Shown here piece by piece: positions 16,002-24,814 of a stretch of DNA of 64,000 bases. The position numbers and the translations under genes are program-made. Below the pieces are notes generated by a model that did no database searches, was not told the DNA's origin, and saw nothing but the letters and a program-made list of their open reading frames with translations. Origin of the DNA: UBA1738 sp045655325. GTDB taxonomy: Bacteria > Bacillota > Clostridia > UBA1381. Location of the stretch: the NCBI GenBank assembly GCA_045655325.1, contig JAZOOY010000056.1, positions 1 through 64,000 of the forward strand. The letters run 5' to 3'. Position 1 is the first letter of the stretch. Each line of letters opens with the position of its first letter.

Positions 16002-16913
16002 ATGATGAAAAAAGGACCAATAACTGGTACATATATTGATGAAATTTCAGTTGATATTCCTTCATCAAACTGGAGTCGTGAGCAGTGGAAAAAAGACCTT
16101 GACTATATGCAGGAAATAGGCATTGACACTGTAATATTTATTAGAGGCGGATATAAGGACAAGTCGGTTTTTCCTTCAAAGGTTTTAGGAACTTCTTATT
16201 CAGATGATTTGGCAGGTCTTATATTTGAAGAAACATCAAAACGAGATATGAGTGTGTTTTTCGGATTGTATATGTCAAACGACGACTGGAACCGCGGAGA
16301 CTATATGACCGAAATTAAGATAAACCGCGAATTTGTAAATGAAGTATGTGAAAGATATGGAGATTATCCTTCATTTGACGGCTGGTATATTCCACACGAG
16401 GTTACCCGTGATTGTTTAAATATCGGAGAAGTTTTTAAAGGTCTTTCTGCTATCTGTAAAGATAAAACTCCTGATAAAAAAACATTGATAAGCCCACCTT
16501 TCAGAGGAGAGGTGATGGCGCCACGTGACTACTTTACTATTGAAAGACACAAAGATGAGTGGGACAGATTGTTTGCCCGTGCCGGAAAAGACATTGATAT
16601 ATGTGCTTTTCATGATGGTCCTGCGGCTATAAGCTCAATGGAAGCATACTACACAGCAACAAAAGAAATTTGCGATAAACATAATATAGAACATTGGGTA
16701 AATGTTGAAACATTTGAAAGAGATGTTAGAAGACAGCTATATCCTATACCTTTTAATGACTTAAAACGTAAATTGGAGATGCATCAAAAGTATGCTGAAA
16801 AGATTGTAACCTTTGAATTTTCACATTTCTTAAGTCCGCAATCTATTTATCCGTCAGCAAAAAATCTTAGCAACTTATATAAAGACTTCTATTTAAAGGA
16901 CAGTAATGTATAA
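16002..16913 (+). CDS. DUF4434 (glycoside hydrolase-like TIM barrel) protein
   Basis: 303 aa without signal peptide, hence cytosolic. Opening PITGTYIDEISVDIPSSNWSREQW with a repeated D(I/T)VIFIRGGYK strand, and GWYIPHEV in the middle, resembles DUF4434 proteins, which look like glycoside hydrolases. It is the last gene of the amino-sugar run, 20 bases after nagA. A role in processing a small imported glycoside is plausible but unproven. Two adjacent ATGs follow GAGAGG. Confidence 0.75.
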   Translation: MMKKGPITGTYIDEISVDIPSSNWSREQWKKDLDYMQEIGIDTVIFIRGGYKDKSVFPSKVLGTSYSDDLAGLIFEETSKRDMSVFFGLYMSNDDWNRGDYMTEIKINREFVNEVCERYGDYPSFDGWYIPHEVTRDCLNIGEVFKGLSAICKDKTPDKKTLISPPFRGEVMAPRDYFTIERHKDEWDRLFARAGKDIDICAFHDGPAAISSMEAYYTATKEICDKHNIEHWVNVETFERDVRRQLYPIPFNDLKRKLEMHQKYAEKIVTFEFSHFLSPQSIYPSAKNLSNLYKDFYLKDSNV

Positions 16914-16919
16914 TAAAGT

Positions 16920-16950
16920 GAACCCCAAAAGTGTATAACTTTTGGGGTTC
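16920..16950. terminator. Hairpin between convergent amino-sugar and V-ATPase operons
   Basis: GAACCCCAAAAGT / ACTTTTGGGGTTC, a 13-bp stem with a 5-base loop. T-runs are weak on both sides but the position between convergent operons fits a bidirectional terminator. Confidence 0.75.
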
Positions 16951-17026
16951 TTATCAATTCTGTCTCTTTTTTATTACCACTTTTTACTGACATAATGTAC
17001 ATTTACATTTTATAAGCAAAACCTTA

Positions 17027-17452
17027 TTATCCTAATGCAACCATACTAAATACAAGTGCAAACAATGCAACTGTTTCACAAAGACCTACAACTGTAATAT
17101 ACTGCGAAAAGCCTTTTCCTGTCTCTGCCAATGCATCTGCACCTGCAGCACCGGCCTTACCCTGATATACTGCAGAGAAAGCCATTGCAACACCTGATGC
17201 AATGCCAAGACCTAACAAAAATGCAGGGTCTGCTGATGATGCCTTCATCTGCTGCATAAGAAGGAATCCGTAAATTGTCTGTGTTAAAGGTGCACCTGCA
17301 AATACTGTAAGAATAAACGGTGCTGCCTTATTGCTAAGATAGCATTTCTTCCACGCACCAATTGATGCCTGTCCTGCAATACCAATACCAATGGCAGAGC
17401 CTATTGCGGCAATACCCATACATAATGCTGTTGCTAATAATCCTAAATTCAT
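17027..17452 (-). CDS. atpK: V-type ATPase subunit K (rotor ring, NtpK type)
   Basis: Ion-carrying rotor subunit of 141 aa with four transmembrane helices, the duplicated NtpK form. Ion-site residues can be read: T57-Q58 in PLTQ, Q97 in YQGK, and E126 in LCETVALF. These correspond to residues that bind sodium in Enterococcus NtpK (alignment from memory), so sodium coupling is likely. It is the last gene of the operon, after subunit I. GGAG precedes the ATG. Confidence 0.92.
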   Translation of the reverse strand: MNLGLLATALCMGIAAIGSAIGIGIAGQASIGAWKKCYLSNKAAPFILTVFAGAPLTQTIYGFLLMQQMKASSADPAFLLGLGIASGVAMAFSAVYQGKAGAAGADALAETGKGFSQYITVVGLCETVALFALVFSMVALG

Positions 17453-17475
17453 AATAATTCTCCTTTATAGTAAAT

Positions 17476-19383
17476 TTATTCTTTAAATGGTTTAAATTTA
17501 TGTCCACTCCATGACATATCCAGATGCGATGAAAATTCCAATGTGTTAAGTCTGATTCCGTGCACTATAACAGACAGAATATTTAATATCATATTAAGTC
17601 CGTGACCAAACACCAACAGAACAATGGCAAGTACCATAAACAAGAAATTGCCCAGTAGCGGTCCTGCCAATTCATTTACTGTGGCAGAAATAGCTGCACC
17701 CGCAAGTCCCACTGCCCAAAGTCTGATATACGAAACGATGTCTGAAAATACATTTACCACACCAAGCAGTACCGACACTATATTGGTAAGGCTTGAAAGT
17801 ATGGATTTAATAATACTTCCTTCATAGTTTGAAAATACAAAACTGAGGATAAATCCGCCAGCTATAAGGGCAACAGCAACTGTTCCAATGGGAATGCCAC
17901 CAATTACCAGCCCAAAGCTAAACACTTCTGCATTTACAACAAGACTGAGCACAACATAATATATGCCTACAAGCTGCAGAATTGAGCCTATATCACCAAG
18001 CATCTTAACAGATGCTCTATTTCTTTTAGCACCTTTGATATGCGCCACAGTCAGCTGAATAAGTGCTAATGAAAAACAAAATATCTGCAGGTTTTGGGCC
18101 GTAGTAAGACCAACTCCATCCGCCGTCCATGGTAATTGCCATATTTTATCGGCATAGACATTTGAAATCATCGGTATTGACAACGATTTAAGCCACTCCG
18201 GTAATTGCTCCGGTGAAAGCCCGAACCACGTACAGGTGAGCGTACCCCACAGTACCGTTGATAGTCCAAAAAGTCCTATAAGCAAAAATACCGAGGAAAT
18301 TTGTTTTTTGGTAATAACTGATTTTATTATCGGTATTGATACAACCCCACAAATGAAAAGTCCGTAACCACCGTCACCAAAAATTATACCAAAGAATATG
18401 AGTATAAACGCTAAAAACCAGCCGGAAATATCATACTCAAAATATCCCGGAACAGTACCTAAGAAATCTGTCAACGGATAAATAAGACTCACAAACTTGT
18501 TGTTTTTCAGTTTAGTCGGTACATTATCCTCTTCACTTGGTTCAGCAACAACAAGCCCCCACGAGTTATCTGAAGCTGTTTGTTTCAATTTATCAACATT
18601 TTCCGCTTCAATATATCCTGTAAAGTACACCACTGAAACTTCTTTTGTTTCGTCCTGAGATAAATTTTCATTTCTCATTCCTGTAGTGTAAGTTTCAAAT
18701 TCTATTTCCTTTTCCAAAGCATTTATTGCATTTTTGAAACTATCTGTATATCCAGCATAAGATAAAATCTTCTCATCTATTTCATTTACACGCTGTTCCA
18801 CTTCGGCAATTTTTTTCTTCATATTGACGGTGGACATTTTAGGGAGTATAAATCTATATTTTTCCAGCAATGCCTTATCATCTTCTTCAATTTTTGAACC
18901 TGATAACAAGAATTTCACAGCAGATTTGTCAGCGCTGAGTATCACAGGATTGATATTGTCCGAAAGGTGTTCATATTCATTTTTTGGCATTTCATAAAAA
19001 GCAAGTTCAACGCCTTTTGTAGCCAACTCGAACACAGTATCCGGGTCAATATCTCCCCAACCTTTAAGCCGTTCCAGTTCAACATTCAAGGAAATTTTCT
19101 CCGCTATATATTCTTTTTTTTCTTCTGTGAGAGTCTTTATTTCATCGGCAACACACAAGGCTTTTGAAATATCCGCTTCCTTTTTCTCTACATTTTTATT
19201 TTTCCCTACAGAAAAAATTGCACTTTCAAGCAGGACAATCTGCTCTCTTAATTCCGCAAGCTTTTCACCATATCCTTCCGTTATCTGAATATGAATAGTT
19301 CCCAGTTTACGAAGCTTTTTCAAAGTTTCAATTTTCTTATTCCCTAAAGTTATTAGAGATATTTTTTTCATAGGCACGATCAT
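17476..19383 (-). CDS. atpI: V-type ATPase subunit I (stator a-subunit)
   Basis: 635 aa: a cytosolic N-terminal half of about 320 residues with coiled coils (LAELREQIVLLESAIF; AEVEQRVNEIDEKIL), then about seven membrane helices. The conserved stretch SFMR-like is represented by SDIVSYIRLWAVGLAGAAIS near residue 545, where the essential Arg for ion release lies, and the C-terminus has NMILNILSVIVHGIRLNTLEF. It overlaps subunit D by four bases. The start could also be the Met at position 5. Confidence 0.93.
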   Translation of the reverse strand: MIVPMKKISLITLGNKKIETLKKLRKLGTIHIQITEGYGEKLAELREQIVLLESAIFSVGKNKNVEKKEADISKALCVADEIKTLTEEKKEYIAEKISLNVELERLKGWGDIDPDTVFELATKGVELAFYEMPKNEYEHLSDNINPVILSADKSAVKFLLSGSKIEEDDKALLEKYRFILPKMSTVNMKKKIAEVEQRVNEIDEKILSYAGYTDSFKNAINALEKEIEFETYTTGMRNENLSQDETKEVSVVYFTGYIEAENVDKLKQTASDNSWGLVVAEPSEEDNVPTKLKNNKFVSLIYPLTDFLGTVPGYFEYDISGWFLAFILIFFGIIFGDGGYGLFICGVVSIPIIKSVITKKQISSVFLLIGLFGLSTVLWGTLTCTWFGLSPEQLPEWLKSLSIPMISNVYADKIWQLPWTADGVGLTTAQNLQIFCFSLALIQLTVAHIKGAKRNRASVKMLGDIGSILQLVGIYYVVLSLVVNAEVFSFGLVIGGIPIGTVAVALIAGGFILSFVFSNYEGSIIKSILSSLTNIVSVLLGVVNVFSDIVSYIRLWAVGLAGAAISATVNELAGPLLGNFLFMVLAIVLLVFGHGLNMILNILSVIVHGIRLNTLEFSSHLDMSWSGHKFKPFKE

Positions 19384-20012
19384 AATGAATATCCCTGCCT
19401 TTCAGAACTATCGATATTACGAAGCGCTATCTTTCGTTTTGAGATTTTTGACCGCACTACAGCATTAACCTGTTGATCCGCCATATAAATCGATATTCTT
19501 TTAATATTTTCCTCTGTTTCAGGAATTTTTACCTTTTCAAAAAGATTCACTCTTTGAGATGTTGAAAGAAGTTCTGCTTCCAAAAGTCTTACCTGCTCAT
19601 CCAACACTTCCGCCTCCAGATCAAGCTTTATTGCCCGCTCAACATGGTTTGCGGCAATATCCACCCAAAGCGGAGTACTATATAAATCGTAGTCAGCTCT
19701 TTCAAAATCCGCTCCTTCAAAAGTTGGAATATCAACTCCCGCAATATTTCCTTTTCCCTTGCGGACATTGCTCACAGTAATTATATTTAGAGGAAAAGCT
19801 TCTTTTTCCGAAAAAACTGCAATCCATTCACCAAAGCCCTGCTCAAGCTCCTGTTTTTCTTTTCTTATAGCGTTTGCTTTGGCTTCAATAGTACGGATTT
19901 CTGATTGAAGCTGTTGTTTTTTTAGTGTCAGAGTAGGCAAATATCTGCGGTACATTTTAAGAGCATCCTTTTGTACCTTAAGTTCATTTTTTGTTAATTT
20001 GATTTTTGCCAA
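19380..20012 (-). CDS. atpD: V-type ATPase subunit D (central stalk)
   Basis: 210-aa, mostly helical rotor-shaft subunit. It starts AKIKLTKNELKVQKDALKMYRRYLPTL, typical of the long coiled coil, and ends in a second helix with FEKVKIPETEENIKRISIYM, a well-conserved D-subunit motif. It lies between subunits B and I, as in chlamydial and spirochaetal operons. No separate F or G gene is present beside it. Confidence 0.92.
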   Translation of the reverse strand: MAKIKLTKNELKVQKDALKMYRRYLPTLTLKKQQLQSEIRTIEAKANAIRKEKQELEQGFGEWIAVFSEKEAFPLNIITVSNVRKGKGNIAGVDIPTFEGADFERADYDLYSTPLWVDIAANHVERAIKLDLEAEVLDEQVRLLEAELLSTSQRVNLFEKVKIPETEENIKRISIYMADQQVNAVVRSKISKRKIALRNIDSSERQGYSL

Positions 20013-20026
20013 AATTATAATCCTCC

Positions 20027-21328
20027 TTACACTCTGGGCCAGAATTCATCAGTAAGTTCTGATTTTATACCGGTTTCATCTTTTTTGAAGCAATCGGCTA
20101 AAATTTCCCATCCCAAATCAAGTGCGTCTTCTAAGGACAGATTGACAGACAAGTCCATCAGCTTATTTTCAAAAAGCTCACCATATTTTAAAAGCTTTTC
20201 ATCCCAACGGTTCATAGAAAAGCCCATATTTTTCTTTTCTATAGTTTCTTTATATGATGAATATAAACGAATCATTGCATCCATAAGTGCGCGGTGGTCT
20301 TTTCGTGTCTTTCCGTTTACGTTCTGTTTAAGTCTTGAAAGAGAACCAAAAGGTTCAATACGTCCGCCTTTTAAATAGTACTGTCCTTCTGTAATATATC
20401 CTGTATTATCCGGAACAGGATGTGTTACGTCATCACCAGGCATTGTGGTAACAGCCAGAACTGTAACGGAACCTGAATTCGCAAAATCAACCGCCTTTTC
20501 ATATCGGGATGCAAGCTGAGAATAAAGGTCTCCTGGGTAACCTCTGTTTGATGGCACCTGTTCCTGAGTGATAGCTATTTCTTTCATAGCATCCGCAAAG
20601 TTGGTCATATCGGTAAGAAGTACCAACACATCCTTGTTTTCCAAAGCAAACTGTTCTGCAACAGCTAATACCATATCAGGAATCATCATACATTCAACAG
20701 TCGGGTCAGACGCCGTATGAATAAACATTACAGTCTTGCTAAGAGCACCGCCCTTTGCAAGTTCATCCTTGAAATATAGGAAGTCGTCATACTTAAGACC
20801 CATACCGCCAAGTACGATAACATCTGCTTCTGCCTGCATTGCAATACGGGCAAGAAGCTGGTTATACGGTTCTCCCGAAATAGAGAAAATAGGTAGTTTT
20901 TGCGAAACAACCAGTGTGTTAAACATATCAATCATCGGGATATTCGTTCTCATCATTCGGTTTGCAAGTATACGTTTAGTAGGGTTAACAGATGGTCCAC
21001 CAATCGGTTTTGGATTATCATCAAGTGCCGGGCCTCCATCTCTTGGTTCGCCCGAACCATTAAAGATACGTCCCAACAAATCTTCACTAAAAGATACTCG
21101 CATTTCACGTCCCAAAAAGCGAATCTCATCGCCTGTTGAAATACCCTGTCCTCCTGCAAAAACCTGCAAAGACACAAGGTCTTTCTCAATCTTATTAACC
21201 TGTGCCAAAGATTTACCAAAGCGCGTATTTACCTGTGCCAATTCGTTATACTGAACTCCACTTGCTCTGACAGTAATAACGTTTCCGGTGATAGATTCAA
21301 TTCGGTTATATACTTTGTTCATTCTCAC
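20027..21328 (-). CDS. atpB: V-type ATPase subunit B (non-catalytic)
   Basis: 433-aa non-catalytic stator-ring subunit. Nucleotide-site remnants: PIFSISGEPYNQLLARIA (no P-loop, as expected for B), VLVLLTDMTNFADAMKEIA and EQVPSNRGYPGDLYSQLASRYEKA, the family signature. It overlaps subunit A by four bases (ATGA-type). Bases 20013-20026 separate it from D. Confidence 0.95.
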   Translation of the reverse strand: MRMNKVYNRIESITGNVITVRASGVQYNELAQVNTRFGKSLAQVNKIEKDLVSLQVFAGGQGISTGDEIRFLGREMRVSFSEDLLGRIFNGSGEPRDGGPALDDNPKPIGGPSVNPTKRILANRMMRTNIPMIDMFNTLVVSQKLPIFSISGEPYNQLLARIAMQAEADVIVLGGMGLKYDDFLYFKDELAKGGALSKTVMFIHTASDPTVECMMIPDMVLAVAEQFALENKDVLVLLTDMTNFADAMKEIAITQEQVPSNRGYPGDLYSQLASRYEKAVDFANSGSVTVLAVTTMPGDDVTHPVPDNTGYITEGQYYLKGGRIEPFGSLSRLKQNVNGKTRKDHRALMDAMIRLYSSYKETIEKKNMGFSMNRWDEKLLKYGELFENKLMDLSVNLSLEDALDLGWEILADCFKKDETGIKSELTDEFWPRV

Positions 21329-23094
21329 TCACCGTCCTTTAACAATAGTTCAGCATCATTAGTTAATTTGCCGTTTCCTTCATTATACAGATTATCAATT
21401 TCTGCTTCTGCTTTTTTGAACTCATCACTTTCAAATTCTTTATAGTTCCAGTCAATAAATCTCTGGCGCATACGATTGAAAAATGTTCGTGCATCATCTT
21501 TATTTTCAAGAGCATATTCGCTGCCCAGAACATACACAAGTTTATCGGTCACATATCGTTGACGCATAGTACCGCAGTTTGCATCCACCAAATCAAATGA
21601 GTTTTGTTGAAGATATACGCTATCCAACATTTCTGACTTCAAATAAATTATATAGTCTGCAAGTGTTGTACCCTCTTCACCTATTACCTTCATCATGGAA
21701 TCAATTTCGCTACCTTGATGGATAATATTTTTACAGAATTCGGATTTCTTGCGGTCTATAACACTTTCATATTTTGACCAGGAAATAAGTGGGTCAATTG
21801 CAGGATATTTTCTTGCATCTGAACGTTCCCTTGAAAGGCCGTGGAATGCGCCTACAACCTTTAGCGTAGCCTGAGTTACAGGTTCTTCAAAGTTTCCGCC
21901 TGCAGGAGAAACTGTTCCGCCAATGGTGACAGAGCCTTTGCTTCCATCAGGCAAGCGAACATATCCGGCTCTTTCATAAAATGCCGCAATATAAGATTCA
22001 AGGTATGCAGGGAAAGCTTCTTCTCCTGGGATTTCCTCAAGTCTTCCCGACATTTCTCGGAGTGCCTGTGCCCAACGTGATGTTGAGTCAGCCAAAAGAA
22101 GAACATTCAGTCCCATCTGTCTGTAATATTCCGCAAGAGTTACCGATGTATAAATTGATGCCTCACGGGAAGCAACCGGCATAGATGAAGTATTACAGAT
22201 AATAATAGTACGTTCCATAAGTGAACGTCCTGTTTTCGGGTCAGTAAGTTCAGGGAATTCTGTCAAGGTTTCCACAACTTCTCCTGCTCGTTCACCACAA
22301 GCCGCAATAATTACAATATCCACATCTGCATATTTTGAGGTTGTGTGCTGTAGAACTGTTTTCCCTGCACCAAAAGGCCCCGGAGTGCAATAAGTTCCAC
22401 CTTTTGCTACCGGGAAAAATGAGTCAACAAGTCGCACCTTAGTTTCCATCGTTTCAACAGGTGCCAGTCTTTCGCTATAACATCTTATTGCACGTTTAAC
22501 CGGCCACTTAAAAGACATTGTGACAGGTATATCACGACCACGTTCATCAGTTATAACTGCAATAGTATCCTTTATAGTGTACTCGCCTTTTTCAGCAATG
22601 GATTTTAATGTGTAGCTTCCAAGCAGATAAAACGGTATAAATATTTTATGTGTAAAAGCACCTTCTGGAACTGTACCAATATATTGCCCTGCACGTAAAA
22701 CATCGCCTATCTTTGCAGTAGGTGTAAACTCCCATTTTTTGTTGGCATCCAAGCCATCTGCATAGTTACCGCGTTCCAAAAACCAACCCACCTGCTCTGC
22801 AAGAATAGGTAGCGGATTCTGAAGGCCATCATAAATCTGACCAAGCAAACCCGGGCCAAGTTCTGCTGATAGCATATCACCTGTGAATTCAACATCGTCT
22901 CCGCATTTGATTCCATTTGTCATCTCGTAAACTTGTATTTGTGCTACGTTTCCTCTTATACGAATAACCTCACTTTTAAGTGCGGTATCGCCCACCTTAA
23001 CATAGCATATTTCATTCATAGAAACATCGCTGTCAAACTCTACCGACACCAAGTTTCCATTAACACTAACAACCTTTCCTGTTTTTTGGGTCAT
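21325..23094 (-). CDS. atpA: V-type ATPase subunit A (catalytic)
   Basis: 589-aa catalytic subunit. The P-loop GPFGAGKT is at residues 239-246; the non-homologous bulge region lies at about 110-190. ACGERAGEVVET and LLADSTSRWAQALREMSGRLEE are the catalytic Glu and signature segments. Full length and no frameshift. It overlaps the DUF2764 gene upstream by four bases and subunit B downstream by four. Confidence 0.96.
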   Translation of the reverse strand: MTQKTGKVVSVNGNLVSVEFDSDVSMNEICYVKVGDTALKSEVIRIRGNVAQIQVYEMTNGIKCGDDVEFTGDMLSAELGPGLLGQIYDGLQNPLPILAEQVGWFLERGNYADGLDANKKWEFTPTAKIGDVLRAGQYIGTVPEGAFTHKIFIPFYLLGSYTLKSIAEKGEYTIKDTIAVITDERGRDIPVTMSFKWPVKRAIRCYSERLAPVETMETKVRLVDSFFPVAKGGTYCTPGPFGAGKTVLQHTTSKYADVDIVIIAACGERAGEVVETLTEFPELTDPKTGRSLMERTIIICNTSSMPVASREASIYTSVTLAEYYRQMGLNVLLLADSTSRWAQALREMSGRLEEIPGEEAFPAYLESYIAAFYERAGYVRLPDGSKGSVTIGGTVSPAGGNFEEPVTQATLKVVGAFHGLSRERSDARKYPAIDPLISWSKYESVIDRKKSEFCKNIIHQGSEIDSMMKVIGEEGTTLADYIIYLKSEMLDSVYLQQNSFDLVDANCGTMRQRYVTDKLVYVLGSEYALENKDDARTFFNRMRQRFIDWNYKEFESDEFKKAEAEIDNLYNEGNGKLTNDAELLLKDGE

Positions 23095-23648
23095 AGCATT
23101 GCCTCCGTCCTATCTCCATTTAAAATGGATTTGTAAATATCTCTATATGCGGTTTCACCAAGATTTGAATCAAACTGTCTCATCCGCATAATCAGTTTCA
23201 ATTTTAGCCCGTAATAAAACACAAAATCTTCAGAGAACATATCCATTGGTCTTAATGTTTCTAAAAATTTCAAACGAAACTCAAAAAGCAAAATTTCTGC
23301 CCTCATCGGATTTTCTTCATTTGCCACTTCATTTGCCACCTTCAGCATTTCTACTGGCAGGGACTTATTTTGTAAGTCAAAGAATTTGTTCATTTTTTCT
23401 GCACGTACCTTACCGAGTGCAAGCCTTAAATTGCGTTCTCCCTCGTACCATTCTTTGAGTAAAGCCGAGCTCGTATTTTCATCCCGCAATGGCGGTACGA
23501 TAGTAAGCTTCGCGATCTCGCTTTGTGCTTTTTTTCCCAAATGCTGACGGCACAAATCCAAAAAACTTTCCTCATCAATAGACAATGGTGTGTTTTCGCC
23601 AATTCCATCTAAAGCCGGCAATTGTGAAATCAGATAATATTCTGCCAT
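23091..23648 (-). CDS. DUF2764 protein, V-ATPase-associated
   Basis: 185 aa, opening MAEYYLISQLPALDGIGENTPLSIDEESFLDLC, the hallmark of DUF2764 proteins encoded between atpE and atpA in chlamydial, spirochaetal and Bacteroidetes V-ATPase operons. It occupies the place where other operons carry subunit C. It is mostly helical with no membrane segment. It probably acts as the C/d-like socket between rotor and stalk, but this is inferred from position and size. Confidence 0.85.
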   Translation of the reverse strand: MAEYYLISQLPALDGIGENTPLSIDEESFLDLCRQHLGKKAQSEIAKLTIVPPLRDENTSSALLKEWYEGERNLRLALGKVRAEKMNKFFDLQNKSLPVEMLKVANEVANEENPMRAEILLFEFRLKFLETLRPMDMFSEDFVFYYGLKLKLIMRMRQFDSNLGETAYRDIYKSILNGDRTEAML

Positions 23649-23650
23649 AA

Positions 23651-24259
23651 TTATTCCGCCTCTTTCAAAAGTTCAGTTATTTTAGGGCTAAGATATTTTG
23701 ACAACATCTCAACTACTGTTTCTGCCGAATAATCATAATACGCATTTCCGTTATTTACAGAAATATGAAAGCCTGCATCAAGATTATCACTAGCCTTAAG
23801 AATAATACCCTTTTTAATTTTGTCTTTCAAACCTGAAAGCATTGTTTCTTCAAGCAAATTCAAATCTTTGCTGTTTAGTACAATCGCAATATCATCTGTA
23901 TCTGGTTTCTCTGCCCATTTTTCTACAACACTTATAATAATCTGTGCAAGAGCTTCAGATGAGTATATCGCCGTCACATTTTCGCTTAAAATAGAATCAA
24001 GCTCTCTCGTAACGCTTTCTCTGAAAGATATAAGCAAGTTGCGACCCGCTTGTCTGATAGCATCTTCGCTTGACTTTAACATACGCTCATTTTCACTCTT
24101 GGCGTCTGCTAAAATTTTGTCTGCCTGCTTTTTCGCATCTGCAACTATTTTTTCAGCCTGTTCCTTTGCCGAGTTAAGTAATACTGTTGCCTCTGTTTCT
24201 GCAGCCGCCACACCATCTTTTTTAATTTGGTTAATAAGTTCCTGAAGTTGTATTTCCAT
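23651..24259 (-). CDS. atpE: V-type ATPase subunit E (peripheral stalk)
   Basis: 202-aa peripheral-stalk subunit. The N-terminal 80 residues are an Ala/Glu/Lys-rich coiled coil (AKEQAEKIVADAKKQADKIL), followed by a globular C-terminal part ending in the VVEMLSKYLSPKI helix. GGAG is seven bases before the ATG. It is the first gene of the operon; a hairpin and AT-rich leader lie upstream. Confidence 0.9.
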   Translation of the reverse strand: MEIQLQELINQIKKDGVAAAETEATVLLNSAKEQAEKIVADAKKQADKILADAKSENERMLKSSEDAIRQAGRNLLISFRESVTRELDSILSENVTAIYSSEALAQIIISVVEKWAEKPDTDDIAIVLNSKDLNLLEETMLSGLKDKIKKGIILKASDNLDAGFHISVNNGNAYYDYSAETVVEMLSKYLSPKITELLKEAE

Positions 24260-24301
24260 CTTGCACTCTCCTTTATAATTTATTTAATTATAATTTTAAA
24301 C

Positions 24302-24340
24302 AAAAGAGACCAGCCTCCTCTTCCGTCAGCTGGTTCCTTT
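24302..24340 (-). terminator. Hairpin in the leader upstream of the V-ATPase operon
   Basis: On the minus strand GGAACCAGC and GCTGGTCTC pair around a 14-base loop and are followed by TTTTGTTT, 43-80 bp before the atpE start. It is either a terminator of something lost upstream or a leader attenuator. The surrounding 24260-24600 stretch holds no gene. Confidence 0.6.
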
Positions 24341-24445
24341 AATATTATTCTAAATTGTCTTAAAAATATTATAATATACCACTATTCTTTTGTCAATATA
24401 ATATCAGATAATCACTTCACATATTGTATTTTTTTGCAACAAATT

Positions 24446-24478
24446 TCCTACAGCTTATATTATATACAAATTGTAGGA
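24446..24478. promoter_or_regulatory. Orphan copy of the Phd-type operator
   Basis: TCCTACA...TGTAGGA flanking TTATATTATATACAAA, nearly identical to the palindrome in front of phd at 30190-30226. No phd or doc gene is beside it. It lies about 190 bp upstream of atpE in the same orientation as the phd copy. Confidence 0.7.
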
Positions 24479-24601
24479 TATTCTCAAACTACTAATAATA
24501 TTCTTATCTATATTTTCTCATATTTTCACAAATACTTTTTTACTTTTTACTACTTTAATCAATAACCTATTTCCACGACTTCTTGGGAGTTCTAGTTACA
24601 C

Positions 24602-24633
24602 AAAAAACGCAGGGACTATGCCCTGCATTTTTT
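24602..24633. terminator. Bidirectional terminator at the edge of the accessory region
   Basis: GCAGGG-actat-g-CCCTGC with A6 on the left and T6 on the right. On the minus strand it ends the PIN-domain unit after the long repeat. Confidence 0.8.
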
Positions 24634-24810
24634 ACCACTTTTTAATTCCTGTTCCCTTAATCGGCTTGCACTTTAACTTTTCCTGAAGCTTATCAAGTGC
24701 TTCACCGAAATTAGTAATTTAAGGAAACCGCCGTAAACCTCACAACAGTGCGGTTTACGGCAGTTTGTGTTTGTGGTTATTTTTATCATTTTGTATTAAT
24801 AAATACCCAC
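24633..24810. repeat. Long repeat, family A copy 2
   Basis: About 175 bp shared with 27178-27362. It has three parts: a minus-strand coding-like tail that begins FGEALDKLQE and ends GTGIKKW-stop; the core ACCGAAATTAGTAATTTAAGG with the palindrome GCCGTAAACC / GGTTTACGGC at 24730-24761; and an ATCATTTTGTATTAATAAATACC end that abuts the stop of the PIN gene. Confidence 0.85.
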
Positions 24811-24814
24811 TAAA

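Noticed and set aside
24227..24565. 112-aa plus-strand frame upstream of the V-ATPase
   Set aside because: Made of Ile/Tyr/Phe from AT-rich DNA and overlaps the atpE start, the leader hairpin and the orphan operator; no ribosome site.
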